Shown here one piece after another: positions 10,140-22,080 of a stretch of DNA of 64,000 nucleotides; the first letter of the stretch is position 1; each line of letters starts with the position of its first letter. The stretch lies in NCBI RefSeq assembly GCF_029873635.1, contig NC_080424.1, forward strand, positions 117,501 through 181,500. Direction: 5' to 3'. Made by a program: the position numbers and the translations under genes. This stretch comes from Malania oleifera. Lineage: Eukaryota > Streptophyta > Magnoliopsida > Santalales > Ximeniaceae. The notes beneath the pieces were generated by a model. The model ran no database searches and had not been told where the DNA came from. It saw only the letters and a program-made list of their open reading frames with translations.

Positions 10140-11480
10140 GGGTCATTGAGTTAGATTCAGGGCTTAAGATTAATATAGGAAAGTGTGGTTTAGCTTCTAT
10201 AAATTTGAGTACAAGGCCCTAAAAGATGTCCCACATAAGACAAAAGCAACTTTAATGGAGGAATAACACATTAATGCCTCTACACGAAGGCAAAGAAGAT
10301 ATTCAAAATTGTAGTAACTATCACAAAACAAAACTTGTGAGTCATACAATGGAACTATGGAAAGAGTAATTGAACACAGAATAAGGTTAGAAACAAGGGT
10401 ATCAAAGAATCAATTTGGGTTTAGTCCTGAAAGGTTGATTGCAGTAGCTATTTATCTTTTAAGAAGTTTAATGGAAAAGTTTAGGAAAAAGAAGATGACT
10501 TGCACATGGTCTTTATTGATATAGAGCCTATGATAGGGTGCCTAGGGAGGTTCTATGGTGGGTTTAGAAAGGAAGGGAGTATGTAATAGGTATGCTAATG
10601 TCATTAAGGCTATGCATGATAAAGCAGTTAGCCAACTTTAGGACTGCATGTGGAGAGCCAATGAATTTTCCAACCACAATAGGTGCACATCAAGGATCCG
10701 CTTTTAGCCCTGTCCCGTTTAGTGATTGATGAATTCACTAGATAGATTTAAAACGAGATACCATGGTGCATGTTTGTAAATGATATTGTTTTGATTGACG
10801 AAAGTAATAGAGTAGAATCTAAGTTAAAATTATGGTGAGAAGCTTTAGAGTCTAGGGTTTTGAAGATAAGTTGAAATAAGACAACATATGAAATGTAATT
10901 TTGGCAATGGTAGGAGGAATATTGGAGAAAAGATCAAAATTGATGGTCAAGAAATTATTAGCACTAGTAGGTTTTGATACTTGGATCTATTATACAAACG
11001 GAAGGAGAAATTGAAAAGGATGTAGTACATAGAGTTAAAGCAGGTTGCCTTAAATGGATGAGTGCTTTGGTAGTGTTGTATAATCGTACAATACCCTTAA
11101 AATTATAAGGAAAGTTCTATAGTACAGCTATAGAGTAGCCATGCTTAATGGATCAAAATGTCGGTAACTATGATACAACACATCCAAAAGTAAAAGTTGC
11201 AGAAATGCTAATGTCAAGGTGGATGAGCGGTAGAACATTAAAGGATAAATTAAAGAATGAAAATATTCATAATAAGTTAGGTCCAGCACCTGTTGAAGAT
11301 AATTGAGGGGCTGCTTAGATGGTTTGGGCATTTGAAACATAGACTAAATAGTGCACCAGTAAGGGGAATCAGATGGAATGAGATAGTGGGGAGGGATCTA
11401 ATAGCTCTTAAAGATGCTCAATCATGTGAATTGGCAGAAAAGGATTCATGTAGCGACCCCACTACTTAAGGCTTGGTTTC
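10140..11480 (+). pseudogene. RTE-type LINE reverse transcriptase, decayed
   Basis: Stepwise translation with frame changes gives a plant RTE-clade ORF2: NYR-like text near 10310, QFGF.P (10405-10425), a FIDIE.AYDRVP-like block (10505-10540), G.HQGSA.SP (10685-10715), FVNDIVLID (10770-10800, at the position of the catalytic FADDIVL box), KFYSTAI..AML.GS (11110-11155), a thumb-like block (11200-11340) and HVA(T/D)P at the end. A RTE-type non-coding end follows (GACCCCACTACTTAAGGCTT). Many stops are present. The catalytic FADD reads FVND, another sign of inactivity. Endonuclease sequence upstream is not recognisable. Confidence 0.85.
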
Positions 11481-11494
11481 TTCTTCTTGTTGTA

Positions 11495-11835
11495 ATTTCA
11501 GTGGTTGGAGGTATATTGGAGAAAATATTGAACTCAATGGTCAAGAAAATTTTTTAACACTACTAGTTTTTGATATTTTGGATCTATTATGCCAGCTAAG
11601 GACAGATTGAAGAAGATGCTATATATAGAGTTAAAAGGAATATTTTATAGAATGACTATAATATCTACTATGCTATAAAATCAAAATGTTAGACAACTAA
11701 GAAACTAACATATCCAGAAAGTAAAAGTTGCCAAATTTTGAATGCTAAAGTGGGTGAATGGTATGACATTGAAAGATAATTCAAGGAATGAACATAGTTG
11801 TGGTAGGTTAGGCATAGCACCTGTATTGGGTGATT
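11495..11835 (+). pseudogene. Second RTE-type LINE fragment
   Basis: Repeats the downstream part of the preceding RTE copy: GGAGGTATATTGGAGAAAA and CAATGGTCAAGAAA match 10911-10955, and later text matches 11110-11290. It starts abruptly after the first copy's 3' end, so it is either a separate truncated insertion or a partial duplication. It is non-coding now. Confidence 0.75.
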
Positions 11836-11839
11836 TTAG

Positions 11840-12059
11840 AGTTACCCAACTTGAGTTATGAGTACAAGTGATTTTTTTCTTTTTTGGAAAAAAAATAATA
11901 ATAAAGGACTTAAACCATGGTCTAAGTAATTTAATTATTTTTTATTTATTTATATCTATTTATTATATTTTTAAGGTAAGATAAGGGAGGGACAACTTAG
12001 CACGCATTTGGAATGCCTTAAAGAATGTGTACCTATTATGAAAAGTACTTAAATTAAGC
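11840..12059. other. AT-rich spacer between RTE fragments
   Basis: Low-complexity A/T runs with a short RTE-like word (GATAAGGGAGGGACAACT at about 11981, compare 56411). No gene. Confidence 0.4.
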
Positions 12060-12300
12060 ACTTGTGTCAATTAGATGGCTTGGACACTTGCAATATAGTG
12101 AGGAAGAGCGAGCTATTTACTAGTTGTGGTAATAAAAAGGGTAGCGGTAGACCTAAAATAACTTCGAATGAGATAGTAATGATTTAATAGCGCTAAATTG
12201 TTGGAAGAAATTCCCTGCGATTGTGTAAATTAGTGGAAAATGATTCATGTAGCCAATCCCACCTAGTGGGACATGAGGTTTGGTTTGTTGTTGTATTCTT
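12060..12300 (+). pseudogene. Third RTE LINE 3' end
   Basis: Ends with the RTE 3' signature: AAATTAGTGGAAAATGATTC, GTAGCCAATCCCACCTAGTG, then TTTGTTGTTGT. It parallels 56412-56678. A RWLGHLQYSEE-like coding remnant lies near 12070-12110. It joins directly to an L1-type sequence at about 12300, so one element interrupted or abutted the other. Confidence 0.8.
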
Positions 12301-12856
12301 AATAGAGTTAACACCAACAATCAGTTGCAGAATAGGTGACATTCAAAGGCACTTCTCTTGTTATCTGTTCTCTGTCTTGATAGTTCTGAAACAGTGGTTC
12401 TTCCTCCATTGCCGTTTGCTTGGAACACATGGAATAAGCATTTTGGTCTTTTGGGAGAAAATCGGGTTTGTCTGGAGTTGGTAGAGCATTTGCTAGTCAT
12501 GACATATTCTGGTTTTGGTAAAAGGAAGGATGCATATGCTTTGTGGACTTGTGTGGTTTTCAAAGTTCTGTGAGGTTTATAGCTCGAACAAAATTCTTGC
12601 ATATATTATCCGTAAAAAGTGAACTTATCTTTGTTATGGGAGAAAATTCATTAGTTTATGCTTCTGCTGGTTGTTTTAAAGGAGTGCAATTTTCTGATAT
12701 CCAGCGAGATTGATTGGCTTTGTTAGTTTCATTTTTGCATTTTGATTTTTTGTTTATTATTTTTTTCCTTTCTTTTCTTGAAGAGTATTCTTGTTCTCCC
12801 CTTGTATAGTCTCCCTGTTTAATGAATTCATCTTCTTTCACTACCCAAAAAAAGGG
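12300..12856 (+). pseudogene. L1-type LINE carboxy-terminal end (plus)
   Basis: Reads RVNTNNQLQNR from about 12305, then LPFAWNTWNKHFGLLGENR (12415-12470) and GFGKRKDAYALW (12510-12545), the zinc-binding carboxy terminus typical of plant L1 ORF2. A T-rich 3' UTR ends at a short A run (about 12847-12854). Frameshifts and a stop occur between the blocks. RT and endonuclease are missing (5'-truncated). Confidence 0.85.
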
Positions 12857-13620
12857 CGTAAAATCACATACTGAGGTCCATGTAACCTTACCATGTACCT
12901 ACAAGCATACTTTCAACTGTAGTTAGCGTTTTCTCTAATTTCTCAGAAATCTGCCCAATTTCTTGCAGCAAACAGTCTGTCTTGTAGAAAGACTCTAAAA
13001 GATAGCAGTAATCTGAGACTGATCATGTCAGGATCTGCAAGCCTGTAACTGATGCTAACAGGATTGATTTCTTTCGGTGCTCTGAAAATCTTACAGCAGA
13101 TCCTTATTTTGATCATAATCAAGGCCTCTTCAGTATTCCTCAAAATCTTGTGGGAAAGCCTCAATTTCTCACAATCAGATACAGGTTATCTTCAGTATTA
13201 CTTGTTGCAGTCCAAAATCTTTCGAGGTGGCAGCCAATCTGTCTTCTGCAATAACTTGGTTGGGCTATTGGAACTTACAACATGATTGGGATTGTGATGA
13301 TGGGTAAGGATTGTGATGGGGAAAATAGGCTTTGGGAATGATTGAATGCCTGTGATAATGAGAATTTGTAATAGTCAAAAGGATTTCAGGCTAGGTGAAG
13401 GGCTTTGATGATTGGTTGTTGACATATCAATGGTGGTTCTTACAGCAAGGAGTTCTAGTGAAGGTTCTGATGAAGAAAGAGTCCTATGAGTTCTTTCTAG
13501 CGATGAAACTTCTTATAATGTGCAACTTCGAAGCAGCTGTAGCGCAGTAGTCTTCCCTGTTTTTTCCTCTGGGAACTTGTCTGAGGTTCATAAGTGGTAG
13601 AAAAAAAATTTTCCTGCCAT
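12857..13620. other. Unassigned sequence
   Basis: No protein family or transposon end recognised. Open frames on either strand here have no domain motifs and look like chance frames. Confidence 0.35.
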
Positions 13621-13623
13621 TTC

Positions 13624-14288
13624 CTGCTTGCCTCATGTTCTTTGAGTAGCAACAGTCTTTCTGCAGATTTAGGTGATTTGCTCAAGGGAAAAGGATTAGT
13701 GCTTTGGTGTCTGGGATGTGGCTGAAAGACTGGGACCGTAATGATGGTGGCAACAGGACTTTGTGGCTGGAACAGAGTGGGCTTCGAAACCAATAAATGT
13801 AGGACATAAAAGACAGGAGAAGCAGAGGAAGAAGAGATTGTGAGACAGAGAAGGAAGGGAGAAGAAAGAAACTGCGAGACAGAGAGAGAAAATTGACCAC
13901 GCAGGAGGAGAGAGTGATTTTCGTGGGAGTAAACATGAGACTGAAATCAATTAATGATCAAAATTCAATAATCCTCTGCATCATAAGCGTATATTTATGG
14001 GCAGCCGAGAAACTCAAATGATAAAATAATTAAAAATTTCAAAAATAACTCTAAAGTAATAAAAAATATATATAAAACAATCCCAAGTACTTAAATATAA
14101 AAACATAACCTCAAAGTAACTAAAATATCCAAGATAAAGCTAAATTAACTAAGTTTTCTAGAGTACCATTTCCTAAACAAAGAAAAATACCTAATTTCTA
14201 AATTTTTGAGTAGAATAATTGCCTTTTGTTATCCCTTGGCGGCACTCCATCACTTAATCTATTGGGCTGTGAACCTTTTGGGCCAACA
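13624..14288 (-). repeat. LTR-like sequence (minus), tentative
   Basis: Read on the minus strand this begins TGTTGGCCCAAAAGG (complement of 14274-14288). It continues through AT-rich DNA to a TATA-like CCATAAATATACGC near 13995 and then a long pyrimidine-rich leader (13940-13800), an order typical of plant LTRs. The other boundary is uncertain. ATTTC occurs on both sides (13619-13623 and 14289-14293) but may be chance. No coding domains adjoin it. Confidence 0.35.
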
Positions 14289-14954
14289 ATTTCATCAAGC
14301 CTTAATTGATTTAATCAAAACTCTCATTCAAATTGTAGTGAGAACTTATGGTTCATATTTCTATCAAGTCTCTGGAACTCTATAGATTATAGCCATATAA
14401 TTTTATTTCGTTGAATGTGTAATGTCGTAGTTGATTAATGAATATAAAAAAAAAATGTTTCATCGATGCCCACATATGTTTGATAGTTTGATTTGATCAA
14501 GACATCATGTGACCATCTTATAATCCTTAAAAACTCAATTAGCTTTTTTTTTCTTCTTGAATTTCAAGGATCATGATTAGATGGATTAATTACATGTGAT
14601 ATGTTCTTTCTTGCAAAAGATTGGAAATCTAAGGTTTAGTCATCAATTTGATTGCATGGTCTTTTGCGAATGATTTGGTTTCTTCAATTTCTCTTAATTT
14701 ACTACGAAATCTGATTCTTGAGTTTTATCCAAAGTTGTTTTCTTTAACAGAATTAACACCTACACTCTGCTGTGGTTAGAATATCCAACAAATTGCGTCT
14801 CATGATATTTTTTTGTTGTTTCTTCGTATTGGTGAATAGCATCGTCATTTTTCTTGCATTGTTTTTTAAAACATCTGAAATAGGCTTTTTGGTTTGCTTG
14901 AAAAGTTGCACATTTGCCTTGATCTTTTAATTGTTCTTTTGCTTATTTCCTTTA
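14289..14954. other. Probable intron or intergenic DNA upstream of the TPR exons
   Basis: T-rich, intron-like composition. I found no exon with plausible splice sites that would extend the TPR frame upstream. Confidence 0.35.
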
Positions 14955-15327
14955 GAGGTGTTTGGAGGGATTAGGATGCAAAGAGGCTGTGGGCAGTGAT
15001 TCGTTATATTTGGTTGGAGGGGAATACCTAGGTCTTCAGGTTTCACATTTGCCTTCGTCTTTACTTTGCAAGAAGATTGTTTTTCTTGCTTCCTTGTGGG
15101 CTTACACTTTTTGAGCCTTAGAGGGAGTCTGCTTCACTGAGTGCCACAGGGAAACTTTTATGAACTGATGATTGTATTTACTTTTTCTTATTTTCTTGTT
15201 AGTTTTTTTTTTTTAAAGAACTATTTCAGGATGTTATTTTATTTTCTCTCTCTCTCTCTCCACCCTGGGTGCGCACATATTTATTGCTCTTTTTATTTTG
15301 TAAAATTCTTCTTTTATTAAAAAAAAT
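14955..15327 (+). pseudogene. L1-type LINE 3' end in the TPR intron region
   Basis: Around 14980-15140 a broken frame reads LWAVIRYIWLEGNTWVF, resembling the I(I/V)WCIWLERN-type end of plant L1 ORF2. A T-rich 3' UTR with a (CT)n run (about 15247-15260) follows, ending in A8 at 15319-15327. It lies just upstream of the TPR exon, same strand. Only the extreme 3' end was inserted or retained. Confidence 0.7.
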
Positions 15328-15589
15328 GTTGAAGATAATGATATATTAGGCATGTAGTTTTGCCATAGCAGTAATTGTAAGCATATGCACTCTTAACATA
15401 TGTTACCCTGATGTGTTTCTTTGTTGACTATGGGACTTTATTACATTCAAGTATGTTAGCATGTAGTAGTTTATTGCTTTTTTGTAGGGATGTGTATCAT
15501 GAGAGTTTATTGCATTCTTGGTGTTCAAGTTTTTTCTTGATAAAGGAATTCAGTGAATCTTAACTGACATTTTTACCTTATCATCTTAG

Positions 15590-15778
15590 GCAGCAGAAGA
15601 GTGTAGCTCAGTGCTTGAGCTTGACCACAAGCACACTGGAGCATTAATGCTGCGAGCTCAAACACTAGTTACCCTCAAAGAATACCAGTCGGCACTCTTT
15701 GATGTCAGCAGGCTCTTGGAGTTGAATCCATCTTCAGAAGTCTATCAAAACCTTCAAGCTCGTTTGAAGACACAATTG
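15590..15778 (+). CDS. TPR-domain protein, penultimate exon
   Basis: A 63-codon open block bounded by a good acceptor (pyrimidine tract then CATCTTAG) and donor (TTG|GTATTC). It encodes AAEECSSVLELDHKHTGALM, then LRAQTLVTLKEYQSALFDVS, then RLLELNPSSEVYQNLQARLK. The spacing of A, L, Y and A residues and the closing LELNP are tetratricopeptide-repeat features: paired antiparallel helices used for protein-protein contact. The reading phase joins exactly to the exon at 16806 (KTQL|SLAPIPE). Upstream exons are not in the readable sequence; LINE and LTR-like DNA lie there. I cannot name the protein. It looks like a host gene because it is intact and spliced, unlike every transposon frame nearby. 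Confidence 0.8.
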
Positions 15779-16805
15779 GTATTCACTCTATATTCTTTCT
15801 AATTATATGCATATATTTTTCTTGTAATGTTGCTAATTGTTGGGGCTATCTAGCATCCAAAATCAGTGTTAAGACTGCATTTGGAAGTGATATATGTGGC
15901 TCTGTGGCTGGTGTTGGGTGGATTTGACTGGAGTGGAAATGCTCATCACCTAAAATGGGTAGCCCAGTGTACAGGGCTTCCACCAATGTGGTATCTTAGG
16001 TGGGTGATTTAATGTAGGTTGCCCTGTTCAAAAACTTGGTTTACCCTCCTTTGTTAGTCACCTGCTATTCTTAATTTAGGATGATGTACTACACATTTAG
16101 GATGATTCTTCTGTAGTGCTATACACTTTTTTATTTGAATGAATATGATAATCTAATGATCTGGCTGTCTGATTTTGAGTGACTTCTTGATATTTTGTGG
16201 GAAATCTTGTGTGAGACATCTGAAATGGTAGCTTCTAGCCAATCCCATTATCATTATGCTTAGCTATCAAATCTGCAGGTTTTACGTAATTGAATTGGGT
16301 GTCTTGAAGTTTAGTCTAACGATGTCTTCGGCCAAGAAATTATCTACCTGATTAGATACATATCACAAGCACAAGGGTATAGCTCAGTTATGTTGAGCAC
16401 CTTGTTAAAATGTGTGCCAATGTTTTCCAGCAGAGCCTGCCCGTCATAAAATCAAAATAATTTATCTTATTGGAATCAATGCCTTACTCCACAACTTTGA
16501 GGGAATAAGAGAACAATAGCCTGACAAATGGCTCATGATTTGGCTGTTCATTTAGGAATAAAATAGAACCCATTATTGCTTTGGGATATTGATAAGTTGA
16601 ATGGCACAACCTTTTATTGGAATCTGTGTTGGCAAAACAGCATTTTTCAAAAGGAATAATAATTATGTAGTTTTTTCATGATGTAAAAATATGAGTAAAA
16701 ATTACTAGGATTCAAATTCCTGAAAATGAAATCTTTATGTTTTAGTACCTATTCTCTCAACTTTCACTAAGATATTTCTATTTTTTATTTTTCGTTTAAG
16801 GAAAG
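15779..16805 (+). other. Intron of the TPR gene
   Basis: T-rich sequence between GT (15779) and the acceptor GAAAG (16801-16805). The acceptor was chosen because SLAPIPE keeps the frame open and is preceded by a T-rich tract; the earlier AG at 16799-16800 would give an immediate stop. No transposon ends seen. Confidence 0.65.
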
Positions 16806-17267
16806 TCACTAGCCCCAATACCAGAGTGCTTAGTCGAAGAAGAAGAAGAAGAAGAAGAAGAAGAGGACAAAGATGGAGCAGAGTGTATAAGAGGTGAGGG
16901 AGCACAACTATGTGGAAAAGAGGCAGGTGAACAATTATATGGTGGTGATGATGAAAAAGAAGGGGAAGAAGCCGTACAAGCAGTTATGGGAAGGGAGCAG
17001 AAATCTGAGCTTCAGAGGACAACAACCAGTGCTGATGCTGCTACCCCTCAAACAGAGGAAATCAAGGAATTTACCGAACAACGATCCAAAGGATGGCAGG
17101 CAATACCAAAACCAAAAGGACACTCACATCTGGATTATTCACGCTGGGACAGAGTTGATGATTCTAGTGAAGAAGAAGAAGAAGAAGATGATGATGATGA
17201 TGATGATGATTCTCAGCTCCAATATCGGTTCCGTGTGAGAAAAGTTGGTGTGAAGCCAGTGAAATGA
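16806..17267 (+). CDS. TPR-domain protein, last exon with acidic tail
   Basis: Starts SLAPIPECLVE and runs into a glutamate block encoded by a (GAA)n repeat (16836-16865). A basic/mixed region follows with KGWQAIPKPKGHSHLDYSRW, then a second acidic block (E7 D9, about 17167-17210), and it ends RFRVRKVGVKPVK at the stop 17265-17267. The acidic and WDRVDD-like tail suggests a cytosolic or nuclear adaptor or co-chaperone-type protein, but that is inference from composition. The two codon repeats are natural length-polymorphism sites. No frameshift or stop interrupts the 154 codons, supporting a functional gene whose 5' part lies outside the recognisable region. Confidence 0.78.
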   Translation, partial: SLAPIPECLVEEEEEEEEEEDKDGAECIRGEGAQLCGKEAGEQLYGGDDEKEGEEAVQAVMGREQKSELQRTTTSADAATPQTEEIKEFTEQRSKGWQAIPKPKGHSHLDYSRWDRVDDSSEEEEEEDDDDDDDDSQLQYRFRVRKVGVKPVK

Positions 17268-17700
17268 AAGATGTCATGCAGTGTGCAGTATCAAAAATGG
17301 TTTTTATGGTCCCCAAAAAAGGTGACTAGCAGTCGCTATGATTAATGATCCATTAAGTGAAGTCATATTCTAATAGAGGAAGGAAGTGATTATGATTTCT
17401 AGTCGTGGCTTTCAAAAAGCTTGGGGGATTTGCTGCCAAAGCTGCCATTTAAATTCACAAGATTGGCTAGGACTTGTTTCTGGGCTGTGCTTCCATTGGG
17501 CTGTAAATGAAGTGAGCAGATTTTTCAGAACATGCAAACAGAGCCTACCCGGAGAGACTGAAAATCACACTTGATCCTTAATTAATCAATCTTTATTTTT
17601 ATTATTTTTTATGGGGTTCCCAATCAATCTCTACTTTCTGTTGTTTCTATCATTTCTGGAGATAAAAGAGAAATGTTCTTGTCGTTGTAAATTTTATATT
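17268..17700 (+). other. 3' flank / probable 3' UTR of the TPR gene
   Basis: Follows the stop codon in the same strand, T-rich, no other coding signal. No polyadenylation site could be fixed by eye. Confidence 0.4.
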
Positions 17701-17704
17701 CTTA

Positions 17705-17965
17705 GGGGGGCATTTGGTTCATGGAATGCGAGTATAAGTAATGTGCTATTCTGGTAAAATAAGAAAATATCCATGTTTGGTTCACAACATTAATATAATA
17801 TTCCAACCATCTAAAATTACCCGTTTATATGATTTGGGCATATTTATATGTGGTATTATAATTTTCCAAAAGTGGGACAATCCATCAAAGGGACGGAAAA
17901 GACTAAAGTACCCTCATCCTCTTATGAAAATTCAATATTCTGCTCAATTATCCTAACCCACCCTC
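17705..17965. mobile_element. MITE-like sequence, tentative
   Basis: Begins GGGGGGCATTTGGTTCATGG, a start typical of plant miniature DNA transposons with GGG..GTTTGGTT termini; a related word occurs internally (TTTGGTTCACAAC). I could not locate an unambiguous inverted partner end or target duplication. Confidence 0.3.
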
Positions 17966-20900
17966 AAAATTCTACCTGCTATGCTCATTTCATCAGAAGG
18001 CAAATGGTGCTGTGGTGAGTTTCTCCCTTCCTCTCATCTCTTGCAATCTTCATCCAAATCTCTAGGGTTTTGATTTTTGAGTATTTGTTTCGCAGGTGAT
18101 TTCAAAAACAAGAAGTTTGAGCTTCTCTTGCCAGAATGTGTTATTGGAGCTTCTATCGATTTGTCAGTTTGTTTTGATTCAAGATCTTGGGCATCTTAAT
18201 CTCACATTGAGCATATGTTCATCCTGAAGCAAGCTGGATTTGTGTCCTTTTTTACTATTTTTTAATCTGATTAGTGCTTTGGCTTCGATTAGATCCATAA
18301 TCTGCTGCTGGAAAACACCAAGAAAGGTAGGTTGAGCTTTGGCTTCAATTAAATCTATACTCTGCCTTATTTTGTGTTGATTGATTGAAGTAGGTTGAAT
18401 TTTTTTTTTTTTTTTTCGGTTTTGCTTTGATTTTATGTTTGTTTTTTTTGTTTTTTTCAGTATTATTATTATTATTATTATTTTTTTTTTTTTGCATTTT
18501 GGCAATTTCCAAGCACATATTATGGCTGAATCCTTAGTATTTGAATGTCAAAATCTGTTTCTGTAATAATGATCTCCTTGATAGGGGAACCATTAATGTA
18601 CGTAGTTTTGAAGGCTTAATAAGGTTTCTAAACAGAGCCTAAAAATTCGTTTTTATAGGCATTCTTTGAGCCTTTATTTATCCCCTTTCTTCCTCTGTTG
18701 CATGAGTACCTCACAGAAGGTAGTCAGCTGCATTAAAATGCATGTGTATATAACTAAAAGGTGATCTTTGAAAAAAATTAAAAACTGAATGCTTGAAGGA
18801 GGGTTTTTTTGCTCATTGACAGTTTCATGTGAAAATTGGCTTTTGAAAATACATTTTGTTAAATTGTTTCTGTATTTAAGTTTATAAGGTTGTTTTAAAC
18901 TGAGTGTTTCATTGGGAACTTTACGTGATCAGTGTTAGCTAATTTACTTGCACTTAAGATTTTCATATGATTACTGCTGTTCAATTTCTTTAAGTTCTAA
19001 GGGAGCTTCATTGTCTGCTTGATTTTATGTTGGACACTACATTTGCATAGATTGAATGAACATGCTGATTCTAGTGTGTGCGCATCTGTGATGGCAATTT
19101 GCTTTGCCCTGGCGCTCTGGATAACCCTGTGGTGGTTGCTTTAATTGTTGTTTCACAAGTTCCCATTTCAGCTGTGTTATTCTTTCTTGTTTTTCTTTCT
19201 TCATATGTAATCTGGTTGTTGTGTACATTTCAATTTTAATATTCACTAAGTCCAGTTAGGAGTTAAGAAATGGACCTCATATTCTCCCCATTGGCAGTCT
19301 GGGAGAGATCTTTCGCCCTTTTTCATTACAATCACACTTCTTGTCAGCTTGCCTACCCTTGCCATGAGATCTACACATCATGCTAGTCGGTTATTTCTTG
19401 TCTTTACCCTTATCCAATTTTTTCTCATGCCTACATTAGCTTAGCTCTATACTAATAATATTTCACATGCTGTGTTTCTATGACTTGCATTATGTGTACA
19501 AATGGTACAATATTATACAATACTTATTATATGGAGGCTTTTACAAGTGATGAAAACAACAGCCAGTTTAGTTGATTTACCTTTTACTACTGTATGGTGG
19601 GAGGTCCTTCACATGAATCCAACCCTTTGACAGTTAATTGTACCCCAAAACTCATTGATTTGATCAAAACATAGGTGCTCAATTCCATGTTTCTTAAGTG
19701 GAATCCAATGCTTTAATCAGTAATTGATTGTTCAGTGAAAACATCCACTGATTCACTGATCTCTTCTTCTTCTTTTTTCTCAAAATTTCACCCAGTACAT
19801 TTGACTGAAAGCCACAATTATTTCCAACAATGCGTTTCCCATCCATTTGCCTCAGCTGCATAAATCATGCCCCCTCCCTCCAGCATGTCAAAAAGGCATA
19901 AAGATACTCCCAATAACAAGCTGGGCGTTCAATGGATAGGATTTTAGAATGAAACCAACATGACCATTCTAATCTCTTGAAAGTGATTACTGCTGGCTCA
20001 TTCATATTCCCGTTTCAGCAACCAGGAGATCCCCTGATCAAACAATAGAAGAAATAAATGCCTTGTTTGTTGCTGGCTCCAATGGCAGAAGACTCCTATT
20101 TTAGCATTTCCTTTTCTTTTCTTTTTTTCTCTTGAAGTGTTTATTATTTTTTTTGAAACCCTCCTTTTTGTCCTATTTGACAAGTAACAATTGTGGTTCA
20201 GGAAAACTGAATTATCATTTGGTCGGATTTTCCAAGGACATTTGACAGGCAAAAAAGCAATCTATAGATTTCTTTCTTTCTTTAATAGCCAGGCGAATGC
20301 CAGAAGGATATTTGTATAACTATTTTGCACGAATGAATGTTTTGTTAAAAACAGAAAGACCATCAATTGAGGTATAAATGGCAATGAAAATGGTGGTGGC
20401 AATACAGGTGAGGGAGTGGCCATGGTGGTGTGGGTTGATGGCACCTTTTTTTTGGTTGCATCCAAAAGCCGAAAAAAGCAGTGTTGAAATTCTAACCAAA
20501 CAGTACTTATGATTTTATTTGGTGGACTAGTTTTATAACTATAACAGGCTAACAGTTATATAAACCTTCAATTTATTTATTATTTCAATTAAACATCTTT
20601 CATTGGTAGCAACTTTTTGATCAACTAGTTGTGTTCAAGGCTGTTAGAATTGGAATCCTACATAGGATCATTGGGAGGCTCCATAGAATCAGATTGTAGG
20701 ATTGGATTGTGGATCATAAGATTCTACTTGCAATGTTTAATAAATAAAAATTTTGTATATTTGGAAATTTATGACAGCTCTCAATAAAATAATCCTTAGA
20801 ACTTGGTAGACGAATGTGGGTAGCTTGCTAATTAGCATCTCGCAGTTTTTTGAACCTAAAAAAAGAAAAAAAAATCTAAATAGCTTGAACTGCAAAATGC

Positions 20901-21349
20901 TCTGCAAAGGGCAGATTGTTGCTAGCTTATTTATTTAATAATTAAAATTAAAAAGAAAAGCAAAAAGAATGAAGAGAAGAAGGAAGAAGAAATTGCTGAT
21001 CTTAATTTAGTGAACTGTGTAAATTTCTCAGTTTCTGTGGTTTTGTGGGACCATAAGAAGAATAAGAAGAAGAAGGAGAAGAAGTTAAAAAAGAAGAGGA
21101 AGAACTTTTTGTTAGTGGCAAAAAAAAAAAGGAGAGGAAAAAGAATGTTATATGCTCTCTGCTTTGGAAAAAATCGGGTCATCATCCAAATCGGACACAA
21201 TTAGGCTCCACAAAACCCAACACCCAAGCACCATATATACATAATTGATAGTTCATCAAGAATTTGAGAGGAATCATTGGTTTTGAAACACTGTAAGGCA
21301 GGTTCATCAGTGATTTTTGTATTCTTGGATGCATCATTCTTGATCTTCT
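17966..21349. other. Long gene-poor interval
   Basis: Holds T and A homopolymer runs (18401-18418, 18480-18494), an (ATT)n microsatellite (about 18461-18481) and GAA-rich DNA (20955-21140). A short palindromic patch with repeated GATTGTAGGATTGGATTGT-like words (20645-20730) may be a miniature-element remnant. No exon, RNA gene or complete transposon could be supported. Small open frames here are low-complexity artefacts. Confidence 0.4.
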
Positions 21350-21359
21350 CTTCTTTTGT

Positions 21360-22080
21360 ATTTTATAAATTTCATCTGCCTTTTTCATTATTAATGCATG
21401 TCTAATTCATAATCCACTATTAGTCATAATTTCATATTATTTATCATTCGTTAGGCAAACAGACAATACTACTATATGTGCCTTATAGATGTTTGATTAT
21501 ATGTTTGTTAAAACACTAATGTCAAACTATGTGCATATATTCATGTGGGAGCCCTTCCAAGTGATTAAAATCACATCTCTTTTTGCCTACTCCAAAAAAA
21601 TATTCACGTGAGAACCCTTCCAAGTATTAAAACCACATCTCTTTCTGCCTATTCCAAAAAAGATATATGACCAATGAATTTCACTATAAAAAAAGGCTCT
21701 CCTGCCTTGGTTTTCTCTCCCTTTGAATTTCATAAATTTTCTTCTCCCTTTCTCATCTTACTCAAAAAAAGATACACAACCATTGAATTTAAAAAAGGTT
21801 GTCTCACCTTGGCCTTCTCTTCCTTTGAATTTTATGAATCAAATCTGTCTTTTTCATTATTAAATTCATGCCTAATTCAAATAGGCAATACTACCATAGA
21901 TGTCTTAGATGCTTGATTATATATTTGTTAAATCACTGGTGTCAAACTATGTGCATATATTCACATGGGAGCCCTTCCAAGTGATTTAACCACATCTCTT
22001 TCAGCCTACTCCAAAAAAGATGTACAACCATTGAAGTTCACTATAAAGAAGGCTCTTTCACCCTCTCTAATATTTCAATT
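21360..22080. repeat. Diverged tandem repeat, period about 420
   Basis: Words such as TTGATTATAT(G/A)TTTGTTAAA, GTCAAACTATGTGCATATAT and GGGAGCCCTTCCAAGTGATT occur at about 21491-21565 and again at about 21912-21986. Shorter internal echoes (CCCTTCCAAGT, CACATCTCTTT, TACTCCAAAAAA) occur three or more times. The array is non-coding and degenerate. Confidence 0.75.

Noticed and set aside
13497..13950. Three overlapping minus-strand frames of 84-98 codons
   Set aside because: Pyrimidine-rich low-complexity translation in several frames at once, probably an LTR leader; no family motif or splice support.
16935..17123. Minus-strand frame opposite the TPR last exon
   Set aside because: Shadow of the plus-strand acidic exon, which has splice sites, correct phase and a TPR partner exon.
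18179..18505. 108-codon minus-strand Lys/Ile-rich frame
   Set aside because: Arises from T homopolymers and an (ATT)n run; no protein features.
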